Assembly (NCBI GenBank): GCA_018883365.1
Contig: VEQF01000004.1
Coordinates: forward strand, 1 to 64,000
From: Candidatus Nanopelagicaceae bacterium
GTDB taxonomy: Bacteria > Actinomycetota > Actinomycetes > Nanopelagicales > Nanopelagicaceae
DNA: 64,000 nt
Direction: 5' to 3'
Within the stretch, counting starts at the first letter, position 1, and each line of letters begins with the position of its first letter. Positions 53,353 through 63,143 of the stretch are shown in pieces. The notes below the pieces were generated by a model that was not told the origin of the DNA, searched no databases, and worked only from the letters and a program-made list of their open reading frames with translations. A program made the translations under genes and the position numbers.

Positions 53353-54696
53353 TTGTCAACTCAAATTTCACTAAACGATATTGGATCAGCAGAAGATTTT
53401 CTCGCCGCAATTGAAGGCACAATCAAAAACTTTAACGATGGAGATTTAGTATCTGGCGTCGTTGTCCAGGTTGATCGCGATGAAGTCCTTCTTGATATTG
53501 GCTACAAAACAGAAGGTGTAATTCCATCCCGCGAACTCTCTATCCGTCACGACCTTGATCCAAGCGAATTGGTAAAAGTTGGCGACCGAGTTGAGGCTCT
53601 TGTTCTTCAGAAAGAAGATAAAGAAGGAAGATTGATTCTTTCCAAGAAGCGCGCTCAGTATGAAAAGGCATGGGGCGAAATCGAAGGAAAGAAAGAGCGC
53701 GACGAAGTAGTCGTTGGAACCGTAATTGAAGTTGTTAAAGGTGGTCTGATTGTTGATATCGGACTTCGAGGATTCTTGCCAGCATCATTGGTTGAAATGC
53801 GTCGCGTTCGCGATCTTTCTCCATACATCGGCAAGCAGGTCGAAGCTCGAATCATCGAACTTGATAAGAACCGCAACAACGTTGTTCTTTCCCGCCGTGC
53901 ATACCTTGAGCAAACTCAATCCGAATCACGCACCACATTCCTAAATCAGCTACAAAAGGGTCAGGTTCGTACCGGAGTTGTTTCCTCAATTGTTAACTTT
54001 GGTGCGTTCGTAGATCTTGGTGGAGTAGATGGACTAGTTCACGTCTCCGAGCTATCTTGGAAGCACATCGATCATCCAGGTGAAGTTGTCGCTGTTGGCG
54101 ATGAAGTTACCGTGGAGGTCTTGGAAGTTGATTTTGAGCGCGAGCGCGTTTCACTTTCACTAAAGGCAACCCAAGAAGATCCATGGCAGGCATTTGCTCG
54201 CACCCACACCATTAATCAGGTGGTACCGGGCGAAGTAACCAAGCTTGTGCCATTTGGTGCATTTATCCGCGTATTTGATGGCATTGAAGGCCTAGTTCAC
54301 ATCTCTGAATTAGCTGAACGCCATGTTGAAATTCCAGAGCAGGTTGTGCAGGTTGGCGACCAGCTATTTGTGAAAATTATTGATATCGATCTAGAGCGCC
54401 GTCGCATCTCTCTTTCATTGAAGCAAGCTAATGAAGGACATGATGTCGAGGTGGAGGCTTTTGATCCAACTCAATATGGAATGCCAGCTCGTTACGACGA
54501 GAACGGAAACTTCATTTATCCAGAAGGTTTCGATCCAGAAACTCAAGAGTGGAAGCCTGGCTTTGAAGCGCAACGCGAAGAGTGGGAGCGTCAATACGCT
54601 GAAGCCCAAGCTCGCTTCATGGCACACAAAAAGCAAAAGGCTGAGGCGCAAGCCGCAGATGCTGCTGCAGCTGCTACCACCCCTGAAGCTGAATAG
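53353..54696 (+). CDS. rpsA: Small ribosomal subunit protein S1
   Basis: S1 binds mRNA on the 30S subunit and helps load structured or SD-poor messages. The 447-residue protein has four S1 (OB-fold) domains at about 33-105, 118-185, 203-275 and 290-362, with repeats of the G-A-F-V/I-D/R core such as NFGAFVDLGGVDGLVHVSELS. Actinobacterial S1 usually has four domains rather than six. The C-terminal tail is acidic and alanine-rich. It starts with TTG after GGAG. The long leader and strong promoter suit a highly expressed, possibly self-regulated gene. Confidence 0.96.
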   Translation: MSTQISLNDIGSAEDFLAAIEGTIKNFNDGDLVSGVVVQVDRDEVLLDIGYKTEGVIPSRELSIRHDLDPSELVKVGDRVEALVLQKEDKEGRLILSKKRAQYEKAWGEIEGKKERDEVVVGTVIEVVKGGLIVDIGLRGFLPASLVEMRRVRDLSPYIGKQVEARIIELDKNRNNVVLSRRAYLEQTQSESRTTFLNQLQKGQVRTGVVSSIVNFGAFVDLGGVDGLVHVSELSWKHIDHPGEVVAVGDEVTVEVLEVDFERERVSLSLKATQEDPWQAFARTHTINQVVPGEVTKLVPFGAFIRVFDGIEGLVHISELAERHVEIPEQVVQVGDQLFVKIIDIDLERRRISLSLKQANEGHDVEVEAFDPTQYGMPARYDENGNFIYPEGFDPETQEWKPGFEAQREEWERQYAEAQARFMAHKKQKAEAQAADAAAAATTPEAE

Positions 54697-54714
54697 TTTC
54701 AAGAAAACAAAATT

Positions 54715-54752
54715 CTGGGCCTCGATTGATTCGGGGCCCAGTTTTATTTTTG
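54715..54752 (+). terminator. Intrinsic terminator of rpsA
   Basis: CTGGGCCTCG (54715-54724) pairs with CGGGGCCCAG (54732-54741) around ATTGATT and is followed by TTTTATTTTT. This is the clearest U-run terminator in the window. Confidence 0.9.
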
Positions 54753-54756
54753 TAGG

Positions 54757-54762
54757 TAGGCT
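54757..54762 (+). promoter_or_regulatory. -10 element for leaderless coaE transcript
   Basis: TAGGCT ends 7 nt before the coaE GTG at 54770, immediately after the rpsA terminator. Confidence 0.5.
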
Positions 54763-54769
54763 TTAAGGC

Positions 54770-55378
54770 GTGCTTAGAGTTGGATTGACCGGCGGAATTG
54801 GCTCCGGCAAGAGTTCAGTTGGCGAGATTCTTCAGGAGCTCGGAGCTGTCGTAATTGATTCAGATGATCTAGCTAAATCAGTTATCGAACGAGGAACTGA
54901 TGGTTTTGAACAGGTAATTGCAGCCTTTGGCGATGAGATTTTGTCTTCCGGCGAGATAGATAGATCGAAGCTGGCGGCACAGGTATTTAATGATGAAGCA
55001 AAACGAAGAAAATTGGAATCAATAATCCATCCCTTGGTTAGAAAAGCAGCCGAGGAGCAATCAAAAAACCTTCCCGATGATGCAATTGTGGTTAATGAGA
55101 TTCCACTGCTATTTGAAACAAATGGTGCCAGCCGTTTTGATTTCGTAATCTCAGTTAGTACCAAAGATGAGCTTCGAGTGGCTCGACTCAAACAGCGCGG
55201 AATGAAAGATTATGAAATAGCGCAACGGATAGCCGCGCAGGCAACTGACCAGCAGCGGGCGAGCATTTCTAACGCCGTTATTGAAAACAATGGTTCGATA
55301 GATGCTTTGGCCGCGCGGGTGCAGAAGGTTTGGGACGAGCAGTTAATTCCAAAATTAACAGACCAGGCGGTTAAGTGA
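54770..55378 (+). CDS. coaE: Dephospho-CoA kinase CoaE
   Basis: CoaE phosphorylates dephospho-CoA, the last step of coenzyme A synthesis. The 202-residue P-loop kinase begins [17 protein letters not shown], the expected Walker A, followed by [20 protein letters not shown] and [10 protein letters not shown], the conserved substrate-binding motifs. It is the single-domain form, without the C-terminal GrpB-like extension found in mycobacteria. rpsA-coaE-uvrB order is typical of actinobacteria. It overlaps uvrB by 4 nt and starts a coaE-uvrB-uvrA-uvrC transcription unit. Confidence 0.96.
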   Translation: MLRVGLTGGIGSGKSSVGEILQELGAVVIDSDDLAKSVIERGTDGFEQVIAAFGDEILSSGEIDRSKLAAQVFNDEAKRRKLESIIHPLVRKAAEEQSKNLPDDAIVVNEIPLLFETNGASRFDFVISVSTKDELRVARLKQRGMKDYEIAQRIAAQATDQQRASISNAVIENNGSIDALAARVQKVWDEQLIPKLTDQAVK

Positions 55379-57459
55379 TGGTAAGAGCGGTAACCGCTAC
55401 ACCTAGGGCTGATAAACCTTTTGAGGTAATTAGTGATTTCAAACCAGCGGGTGATCAACCTGAGGCCATCAGGCAGTTAACAGAGCGGGTTAATCGAGGC
55501 GAAAAAGATATTGTCCTACTCGGTGCAACTGGAACTGGAAAATCTGCGACCACTGCCTGGTTAATTGAGCAAGTACAACGACCAACTTTGGTACTGGCGC
55601 CGAATAAAACCCTAGCTGCCCAATTAGCAAATGAGTTTCGTGAACTTCTACCTAACAACGCGGTTGAGTACTTCGTTTCGTACTATGACTATTACCAACC
55701 AGAGGCTTATGTTCCACAGACCGATACCTTTATCGAAAAAGATTCATCGGTTAACTCCGAGGTCGAACGTTTGCGTTATTCCGCTACTTATTCGCTTTTA
55801 ACTCGCCGTGATGTTGTCGTAGTAGCTACGGTGTCTTGCATTTATGGACTCGGAACACCGCAGGAATACATAGATCGCATGATTCATATTTCGGTCGGGG
55901 ACAGCATTGATCGAAATGTGCTTTTGCGTCGGTTCGTAGATATTCAATATAAGAGAAATGACATGGCTTTCGAGCGCGGAACTTTCCGGGTTCGGGGCGA
56001 TACCGTTGAAATTATTCCGGTCTACGAAGAGCTAGCTATCCGGATAGAGATGTTTGGCGATGAGATTGAAAGATTGACCACTCTTCATCCCTTAACTGGA
56101 GAGATAGTAAGTGACGTAAAAGAGGTATTCATCTTTCCAGCCACCCACTACTCAGCTGGACCTGAGACTATGAAGCGAGCTATAGCTGACATTGAAAGCG
56201 AGTTAGCAGTTCGACTCCAAGAATTAGAGAGACAAAACAAACTTTTAGAGGCCCAACGCCTGCGCATGAGAACCACCTTTGATATTGAGATGATGCTTCA
56301 GCTCGGCTTTTGCTCTGGTATTGAAAATTACTCCAGGCACATAGATGGTCGTGCTCAAGGATCTCCACCTAACTGCTTATTGGATTATTTTCCGGAGGAT
56401 TTTCTCTGCGTGATTGATGAATCACACATCACGGTTCCACAGATTGGCGCCATGTTTGAAGGAGATGCTTCGCGCAAGCGGACCTTAGTCGAACACGGCT
56501 TTAGATTGCCAAGTGCACTTGATAACCGACCACTCACTTTCAAAGAGTTCTTGGAGCGAACTCCACAGAAGGTTTATCTCTCAGCTACTCCGGGCCCCTA
56601 CGAAATGGAAAAGAGCGGCGGAGAGTTTGTAGAACAAGTTATCAGGCCGACCGGATTGGTTGATCCGAAAATTGTGCTTAAGCCAATTAAGAATCAGATC
56701 GATGATTTGATGAATGAAATTAGAATCCGGGCCGAGAAGAATGAACGAGTTTTAGTCACAACACTCACAAAGAAAATGGCAGAGGATTTAACAGATTTCT
56801 TTACCGATGCCGGAATAAGAGTTAGATATCTGCACTCTGAGGTAGATACGCTGCGCCGAGTCGAGTTACTTAGGGAGCTGAGACTAGGTGAATATGATGT
56901 TTTGATTGGTATCAATTTGCTTCGCGAAGGTCTCGATTTACCAGAGGTATCTTTAGTGGCAATTTTGGATGCGGACAAGGAAGGCTTCTTGCGCTCGACC
57001 CGTTCATTGATTCAGACCATTGGACGCGCAGCACGAAATGTTTCCGGTGAAGTGCATATGTACGCCGACAATTTGACCGATTCAATGACTCGAGCTATTG
57101 ATGAAACCAATAGACGACGAGCAAAACAAATTGCTTATAACCAGGCGAATGGAATTGACCCACAACCCTTGCGGAAGAAAATCGCAGATATCACCGATCT
57201 GATTGCTGAGGAAAGTGATGACACCGACACATTACTGGCTGGCAAGAAGCGCCGTGCTGCTACGGAAACCCCTGTTGGAGTGCATGCAAAATCACTTGTC
57301 GCTTTGCCTCGCGCTGAGCTACTAGGGCTAATAGAGTCGCTTTCTGAACAGATGAGAAATGCTGCCGCAGAACTTCAATTTGAATTGGCGGCCAGATTAA
57401 GAGATGAGATCAAAGAGTTGAAGCGCGAGTTACGAGCTATGGAAGAGGCGGGTATCTGA
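55375..57459 (+). CDS. uvrB: Excinuclease ABC subunit UvrB
   Basis: UvrB is the damage-verifying helicase-like subunit of nucleotide excision repair. The 694-residue protein has Walker [16 protein letters not shown], the beta-hairpin [20 protein letters not shown] that clamps damaged [14 protein letters not shown] in the DEAD-like position, the helicase motif QTIGRAARN, and a C-terminal UVR domain (about 650-690) that binds UvrC. It overlaps coaE by 4 nt and shares one base with the uvrA start. Its length is normal. Confidence 0.97.
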   Translation: MMVRAVTATPRADKPFEVISDFKPAGDQPEAIRQLTERVNRGEKDIVLLGATGTGKSATTAWLIEQVQRPTLVLAPNKTLAAQLANEFRELLPNNAVEYFVSYYDYYQPEAYVPQTDTFIEKDSSVNSEVERLRYSATYSLLTRRDVVVVATVSCIYGLGTPQEYIDRMIHISVGDSIDRNVLLRRFVDIQYKRNDMAFERGTFRVRGDTVEIIPVYEELAIRIEMFGDEIERLTTLHPLTGEIVSDVKEVFIFPATHYSAGPETMKRAIADIESELAVRLQELERQNKLLEAQRLRMRTTFDIEMMLQLGFCSGIENYSRHIDGRAQGSPPNCLLDYFPEDFLCVIDESHITVPQIGAMFEGDASRKRTLVEHGFRLPSALDNRPLTFKEFLERTPQKVYLSATPGPYEMEKSGGEFVEQVIRPTGLVDPKIVLKPIKNQIDDLMNEIRIRAEKNERVLVTTLTKKMAEDLTDFFTDAGIRVRYLHSEVDTLRRVELLRELRLGEYDVLIGINLLREGLDLPEVSLVAILDADKEGFLRSTRSLIQTIGRAARNVSGEVHMYADNLTDSMTRAIDETNRRRAKQIAYNQANGIDPQPLRKKIADITDLIAEESDDTDTLLAGKKRRAATETPVGVHAKSLVALPRAELLGLIESLSEQMRNAAAELQFELAARLRDEIKELKRELRAMEEAGI

Positions 57460-60296
57460 TGAGTGCAGATCGCTTAATTGTCCGTGGTGCCCGCGAACAC
57501 AATTTGAAGAATGTTTCTCTAGATTTGCCGCGAAACGCGATGATTGTGTTTACGGGGTTATCTGGATCAGGTAAATCATCTTTAGCTTTTGACACCATCT
57601 TTGCCGAGGGACAACGCAGATATGTAGAGTCTTTATCCGCTTACGCCCGACAATTCTTGGGTCAGATGGATAAGCCAGATGTTGATTTCATTGAAGGTTT
57701 ATCACCTGCTGTATCAATCGATCAAAAGTCTACTAACCGAAATCCGAGATCCACGGTCGGAACCATCACCGAGGTTTATGACTATCTACGCTTGCTCTTT
57801 GCCCGCGCCGGAAAGCCACATTGCCCTGAGTGCGGGAAAGCAATTGCAAAACAAACACCACAAAATATCGTCGACCAAATTTTAGAACTTCCTGCAGAAA
57901 CCAAATTCCAAGTCTTAGCTCCAATGATTAGAGCTCGAAAGGGAGAGTTTGTTGATCTTTTTAAAGATCTAATATCTCAGGGGTACTCCAGAGCTAGAGT
58001 CGATGGAGTGACAGTTGCTTTAGCTGAGGCTCCAAAGTTGAAGAAGCAGGAAAAGCACACAATTGAAGTAGTGGTGGATCGTCTAACCGCTAAACCAGAT
58101 GGAAAGCAGCGGCTAACAGATTCAATTGAGACCGCATTAAAGCTGGCAAATGGTTTGGTGACACTTGAATTTGTTGATGCCAAAGGAGCTGAAAAAGAGC
58201 GCACCTACAGCGAACTACTTGCTTGTCATGATTGCGGTTTGTCGTTCCAGGAAATGGAGCCACGTTCTTTCTCCTTCAATTCGCCATTTGGAGCTTGCGC
58301 GGAATGTACAGGCATTGGTTCAAAGCTTGAAGTTGATGAAGAGCTGGTAATTCCCGATGATTCTTTATCTATTGCAGATGGCGCAATCGCGCCATGGTCT
58401 GGTGGGCAATCAGCGGATTACTTTTTAAATCTTTTAGTGGCTCTTGCTGCCGATGTTAAGTTCTCAATAAATACCCCGTGGATCAAACTTTCTCAGAAGG
58501 CAAAAGATGCCATTTTGAATGGGTATGAGTACGAGGTGCATGTTAAGTACAAAAACCGTTATGGAAGAGTGCGAAATTACTCCACGGGCTTCGAGGGTGT
58601 TAAACCATTTATCGAGCGTAGACATGCTGAGACCGATAGTGATTACAGCCGGGAAAAGTATGAAGCTTTTATGCGTGAGACGCCCTGTCCAGCTTGTAAA
58701 GGAAGTCGTCTCAAGCCAGAGGTTTTGGCGGTAACTCTCGGCGGTAAAAACATTGCAGAGATTTGTGAATTATCAATTGAGGATTGTGCCAAATTCTTAA
58801 AAGAGTTGAAGTTGGCATCACGTGAGGCGAAAATCGCGGAACGGGTTATGAAAGAGGTTCATGCCCGACTCGGCTTTCTTTTAGATGTCGGCTTGGAATA
58901 CTTAACCTTAGCGAGACCTGCGGCGACGCTTTCTGGCGGTGAAGCTCAACGCATCAGACTTGCAACTCAAATCGGCTCAGGATTAGTTGGAGTTCTATAC
59001 GTGCTTGATGAGCCGAGTATTGGTCTGCACCAACGAGATAACAAACGCTTAATTGAAACTCTTACCCATCTTCGGGATTTAGGAAACACTTTAATTGTTG
59101 TCGAGCATGATGAAGAGACCATTCGTACCGCTGATTGGATTGTAGATATTGGACCGGGTGCTGGAGAGCATGGGGGAGAGATCGTCGTTTCCGGCGATTA
59201 CCAAGCATTGTTGGATTCCAAAAAATCAATCACGGGAGCATATATTTCAGGTCGCTCCAAAATTGAAATTCCAGCGCAGCGACGTGCAATAAATCCAAAG
59301 CGCAGCCTGGTTATCAAAGATGCTAAAGAAAACAATTTGAAGAACTTAGATGTCACCATCCCGCTGGGCGCGTTAGTTGCCGTTACTGGAGTTAGCGGTT
59401 CAGGAAAGTCAACGTTGGTTAATGACATTTTGTACTCAGTTTTGGCTAATAAGTTAAATGGAGCGCGTATTGTCCCCGGTAGACATCGCACCATAACGGG
59501 AATCGATCATCTAGATAAGGTCGTACATGTAGATCAATCGCCAATTGGCCGCACACCTCGCTCGAATCCAGCAACCTACACTGGAGTATTCGACAAGATT
59601 CGTGCGCTCTTTGCCGAAACCAGCGAGGCTAAAGTCCGTGGCTATCAACAAGGCCGATTTTCTTTTAACGTTAAAGGTGGCCGCTGTGAGAACTGCGCGG
59701 GAGATGGAACTATCACCATCGAAATGAACTTCTTGCCTGATGTTTATGTGCCATGCGAAGTTTGCCATGGAGCGAGATATAACCGTGAAACTCTCGAGGT
59801 TCATTACAAAGGTAAGACCATCGCAGAGGTTTTGGATATGCCGATTGAAAAAGCGGCGGAATTCTTTGAATCGATTCCAGCCATTCACCGTTACTTGAAA
59901 ACTTTGTGCGATGTTGGCTTGGGATATGTGAGACTCGGTCAGTCTGCTCCTACTCTCTCTGGCGGTGAGGCGCAGCGCGTGAAGTTAGCTACTGAATTAC
60001 AACGCCGTTCAACTGGAAGAACTATTTATGTTTTGGATGAACCAACAACAGGACTTCATTTTGAAGATGTAAGAAAGCTTTTGATGGTGTTGCAACGTCT
60101 GGTTGATACCGGAAACACAGTAGTAGTCATCGAACATAATTTAGATGTCATCAAGTGTGCAGATTGGGTACTAGATCTCGGACCAGAGGGCGGGTCCGGC
60201 GGAGGAACTTTGGTGGCTGAGGGAACTCCAGAGAGCATTGTTAAAGTTAAGTCGAGTTACACCGGAAAGTTTCTGGCAGAGATCCTTAAGAAGTAA
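57459..60296 (+). CDS. uvrA: Excinuclease ABC subunit UvrA
   Basis: UvrA finds DNA lesions and loads UvrB. The 945-residue protein has two ABC ATPase modules, with Walker [12 protein letters not shown] near residue 32 and [11 protein letters not shown] near 643. Signatures [18 protein letters not shown] and [15 protein letters not shown] are both present. Zinc-binding cysteine sets appear in [39 protein letters not shown] and CEVCHGARY. It shares one base with uvrB and ends two bases before uvrC. Having uvrB, uvrA and uvrC adjacent is tighter than in most bacteria. Confidence 0.98.
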   Translation: MSADRLIVRGAREHNLKNVSLDLPRNAMIVFTGLSGSGKSSLAFDTIFAEGQRRYVESLSAYARQFLGQMDKPDVDFIEGLSPAVSIDQKSTNRNPRSTVGTITEVYDYLRLLFARAGKPHCPECGKAIAKQTPQNIVDQILELPAETKFQVLAPMIRARKGEFVDLFKDLISQGYSRARVDGVTVALAEAPKLKKQEKHTIEVVVDRLTAKPDGKQRLTDSIETALKLANGLVTLEFVDAKGAEKERTYSELLACHDCGLSFQEMEPRSFSFNSPFGACAECTGIGSKLEVDEELVIPDDSLSIADGAIAPWSGGQSADYFLNLLVALAADVKFSINTPWIKLSQKAKDAILNGYEYEVHVKYKNRYGRVRNYSTGFEGVKPFIERRHAETDSDYSREKYEAFMRETPCPACKGSRLKPEVLAVTLGGKNIAEICELSIEDCAKFLKELKLASREAKIAERVMKEVHARLGFLLDVGLEYLTLARPAATLSGGEAQRIRLATQIGSGLVGVLYVLDEPSIGLHQRDNKRLIETLTHLRDLGNTLIVVEHDEETIRTADWIVDIGPGAGEHGGEIVVSGDYQALLDSKKSITGAYISGRSKIEIPAQRRAINPKRSLVIKDAKENNLKNLDVTIPLGALVAVTGVSGSGKSTLVNDILYSVLANKLNGARIVPGRHRTITGIDHLDKVVHVDQSPIGRTPRSNPATYTGVFDKIRALFAETSEAKVRGYQQGRFSFNVKGGRCENCAGDGTITIEMNFLPDVYVPCEVCHGARYNRETLEVHYKGKTIAEVLDMPIEKAAEFFESIPAIHRYLKTLCDVGLGYVRLGQSAPTLSGGEAQRVKLATELQRRSTGRTIYVLDEPTTGLHFEDVRKLLMVLQRLVDTGNTVVVIEHNLDVIKCADWVLDLGPEGGSGGGTLVAEGTPESIVKVKSSYTGKFLAEILKK

Positions 60297-60298
60297 CA

Positions 60299-62212
60299 AT
60301 GGCAGATCCCGCGTCCTACCGCCCAACTGATATTCCTGACGAACCCGGGGTCTATCGCTTTTTTGATCAGAATGACAAAGTTATTTATGTTGGCAAGGCT
60401 CGCTCCTTAAAAAATCGCCTCAATTCATACTTTCAGAAAAATGTGGGAGAAAAAACCTTTCGCATGATTCATGCCGCAAACCGCGTTGATTGGACCGTGG
60501 TCGGAACTGAAGTTGAAGCTTTGCAGCTTGAGTTTACCTGGATAAAAGAGGAGAAGCCGCAGTTCAATGTGCAGTTTAAGGATGATAAGTCCTATCCCTA
60601 TTTGGCCATATCGCAGGATGAAGAGTTTCCGAGAATTTTCATCACGCGTCGATCAAAGAGAAAGGGCGTAGTTTATTTCGGACCTTTCACTCATGCATGG
60701 GCGTTGAGATCCACATTTGATGTACTTTTAAAACTTTTTCCAGTTCGCTCCTGTTCAAATGCAAATTTCGAGCGGGCTAAAAAAATTAATCGACCATGTC
60801 TTTTAGGAGACATCGGTAAATGTGCCGCACCATGTGTGGGACGGGTTTCATCAGAGGAGCACCGAAAGTTAGCCAAGGATCTGCAGAACTTCATGTCTGA
60901 TGGTTCTGCTGACATCGCATCGGAGCTGCGTAAAGAGATGGAGGCCGCTTCAGAGGCGCAGGAGTATGAAAAAGCTGGCAAACTGCGAGATCAACTGGTT
61001 GCACTTGAAAGAGCAAGTGAATCAGCCAATGCAGCGATTTCTGACTCAATCAGCGCCGATTTTGTCGCCTTGCATCAGGACATAACCCATGCCGCTGCAT
61101 CTATTTTCCGAGTTCGCAAAGGCAGAGTTATTGGTTCAAAATCCTGGATCGTTGATTTGAGCAATATCCCAGAAGAGACTCCTTTGTTGGAGGTGACTGT
61201 TAATCAAATCTACTCAGAGTTCGAACCTGCTAAAGAAATTCTGGTAAATCTTGAGGTAGATGGCGAGGTTTTATCTGACTACATGTCCGATAAATTTGCT
61301 AGCAAGATAACCATTAGAAAGCCGGAACGCGGCGAGAAATCCGAGTTACTCGATACTGTCAAGCGGAATGCTCATCATGCGTTAGTTCAATTCTTAAGTA
61401 AGCGGGCCAATGACGCAGCAGTAAGCGGCAAGGCGTTAGAGGATCTAGCTACGGCTCTTAGGATGGAAGAGCTTCCGCTGCGGATTGAGTGTTTTGATAT
61501 CTCAAACATTCAGGGCACCTCAGTGGTGGCTTCAATGGTGGTTTTTGAAGATGGTCAATCAAAAAAGAGTGAATACCGAAGATTTGGAATAGATGACAAA
61601 GAAGAGTTCGATGACACCAGAGCTATGCATCATGTGATTACTCGCCGCTTCAAGAGGTACTTGGCGGAGAAGGATTTGGATTTAACTGAAATAGAACTTT
61701 CTGGGGGAGAGAGACCGAAATTCGCTTACCCTCCTCAGCTGGTGATTGTTGACGGTGGACGTGGTCAGGTAAATGCTGCCGCAAGGGCTTTCTCTGAATT
61801 GGGAATTACCGATATAACTTTAGTTGGCTTGGCAAAAAGACTTGAAGAAATTTGGTTTCCAGGTGAAAGCTATCCAATTATTTTGCCAAGACATAGCGAG
61901 GCTCTTTATTTGGTGCAGCGAATTCGCGATGAGGCGCACAGATTCGCGATTACCTTTCATCGCTCTAAGAGATCGAAGCTGATGTTGGAATCCCTTTTGG
62001 ATGAAATCCCATCATTGGGCGAAGTTAGGCGACAAGCACTTTTAGATAAGTTTGGCTCAGTTGCTGCGCTTAGAAAGTCAAGCGCTAAAGAGATTGCTCA
62101 GATTCCGGGAATCGGGGAGAAAACAGCTGAGTCGATTTGGAATTCGGTTTCGGCTAAAGAAGCTAGTGAGTATGTAGACACCCAAACCGGAGAAATAATC
62201 ACCAATAATTAG
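60299..62212 (+). CDS. uvrC: Excinuclease ABC subunit UvrC
   Basis: UvrC makes both incisions around a lesion. The 637-residue protein has an N-terminal GIY-YIG nuclease domain (GVYRFFDQNDKVIYVGKAR, about 15-95), a cysteine set with CLLGDIGKCAAPCVG, a UVR motif near 205-235 that meets UvrB, the RNase H-like 5' nuclease domain (ECFDISNIQGTSVVASMVVF and VIVDGGRGQV), and C-terminal helix-hairpin-helix repeats ending IPGIGEKTAESIW. It follows uvrA after two bases and is followed by a 51-nt gap before rapZ. Confidence 0.97.
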   Translation: MADPASYRPTDIPDEPGVYRFFDQNDKVIYVGKARSLKNRLNSYFQKNVGEKTFRMIHAANRVDWTVVGTEVEALQLEFTWIKEEKPQFNVQFKDDKSYPYLAISQDEEFPRIFITRRSKRKGVVYFGPFTHAWALRSTFDVLLKLFPVRSCSNANFERAKKINRPCLLGDIGKCAAPCVGRVSSEEHRKLAKDLQNFMSDGSADIASELRKEMEAASEAQEYEKAGKLRDQLVALERASESANAAISDSISADFVALHQDITHAAASIFRVRKGRVIGSKSWIVDLSNIPEETPLLEVTVNQIYSEFEPAKEILVNLEVDGEVLSDYMSDKFASKITIRKPERGEKSELLDTVKRNAHHALVQFLSKRANDAAVSGKALEDLATALRMEELPLRIECFDISNIQGTSVVASMVVFEDGQSKKSEYRRFGIDDKEEFDDTRAMHHVITRRFKRYLAEKDLDLTEIELSGGERPKFAYPPQLVIVDGGRGQVNAAARAFSELGITDITLVGLAKRLEEIWFPGESYPIILPRHSEALYLVQRIRDEAHRFAITFHRSKRSKLMLESLLDEIPSLGEVRRQALLDKFGSVAALRKSSAKEIAQIPGIGEKTAESIWNSVSAKEASEYVDTQTGEIITNN

Positions 62213-62263
62213 CGGCGTAATTGATGATTGCAAGATGCTTGACAGTCAGGAGATGATGCGGGC

Positions 62264-63136
62264 ATGGACCGCGAGATAGTTCTGGTAACTGGCATGAGTG
62301 GAGCGGGTCGTTCAACGGTAGCCCACGCCATGGAAGACCATGGTTGGTATGTGATTGACAATTTGCCTCCTTCTTTATTGCTAGCGGTCTTTGACACTAC
62401 TGAGCGGACCGCAGATAAATTGGCGGTAGTAATCGATGTACGCGGACGGCAGTTGTTTGATGATTTAAACCGCTCGCTTTCAGAGTTGGCTGAACGCGGG
62501 ATAGCTCGTCGCATCATCTTTGTGGATGCTGCAGATGATGTGCTGGTTAGAAGATTTGAATCATCACGCAGACCCCATCCACTACAAGGAAATGACCGGA
62601 TAGTTGATGGCATTGAAAAAGAGAGAGAAAAGCTTCGTGAGCTGCGAGCGGGAGCGGATTTAGTAGTTGATTCCTCCCAGTTAAATGTTCACCAACTTGA
62701 AAAGAAAATATCAGAGCTATTTTCCACTGTTGAGACCGCATCTCTGAAGGTGAATGTTCTTTCCTTCGGATACAAATATGGATTACCGGTTGATGCCGAT
62801 TTAGTAATGGATTGCCGATTTATCCCAAACCCGCACTGGGATCCAGAGCTGCGACCAATGAATGGTCTGGATAAAGAGGTAAGTGACGCGGTTTTGAATG
62901 CAGAGAGCGTTGGAGAATTTTTGCAGAGGTACATGGATCTGTTTCAGAGCGTTGGTAAAGGTTATTTGAGAGAAGGAAAGAAATACATAACTCTGGCAAT
63001 TGGCTGCACCGGTGGCAAACACCGCAGCGTTGCGGTTGCAGAGGAGTTAGCACGGCGGATAAATGGAACAAAGATTGACAGCGAGCATTCAGTCTCTGCG
63101 CACGCAATTCATCGTGATCTAGGTCGCGAGCGGTAA
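62264..63136 (+). CDS. rapZ: RapZ/YvcJ family nucleotide-binding protein
   Basis: The family binds ATP/GTP; in Escherichia coli RapZ steers decay of small RNA controlling glucosamine-6-phosphate synthase, while in Gram-positives its role is less clear. The 290-residue protein has Walker A VTGMSGAGRSTVAHAM near residue 8, DNLPP, a DAADDVLVRRFESSRRPHPL stretch, and a C-terminal domain with VMDCRFIPNPHW and IGCTGGKHRSVAVAE. The trio rapZ-yvcK-whiA is conserved in Gram-positives, and the first two are visible here. A TTGCAA/GATGAT pair (62228-62233, 62252-62257) could be a promoter. Confidence 0.94.
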   Translation: MDREIVLVTGMSGAGRSTVAHAMEDHGWYVIDNLPPSLLLAVFDTTERTADKLAVVIDVRGRQLFDDLNRSLSELAERGIARRIIFVDAADDVLVRRFESSRRPHPLQGNDRIVDGIEKEREKLRELRAGADLVVDSSQLNVHQLEKKISELFSTVETASLKVNVLSFGYKYGLPVDADLVMDCRFIPNPHWDPELRPMNGLDKEVSDAVLNAESVGEFLQRYMDLFQSVGKGYLREGKKYITLAIGCTGGKHRSVAVAEELARRINGTKIDSEHSVSAHAIHRDLGRER

Positions 63137-63143
63137 ATTTGAC

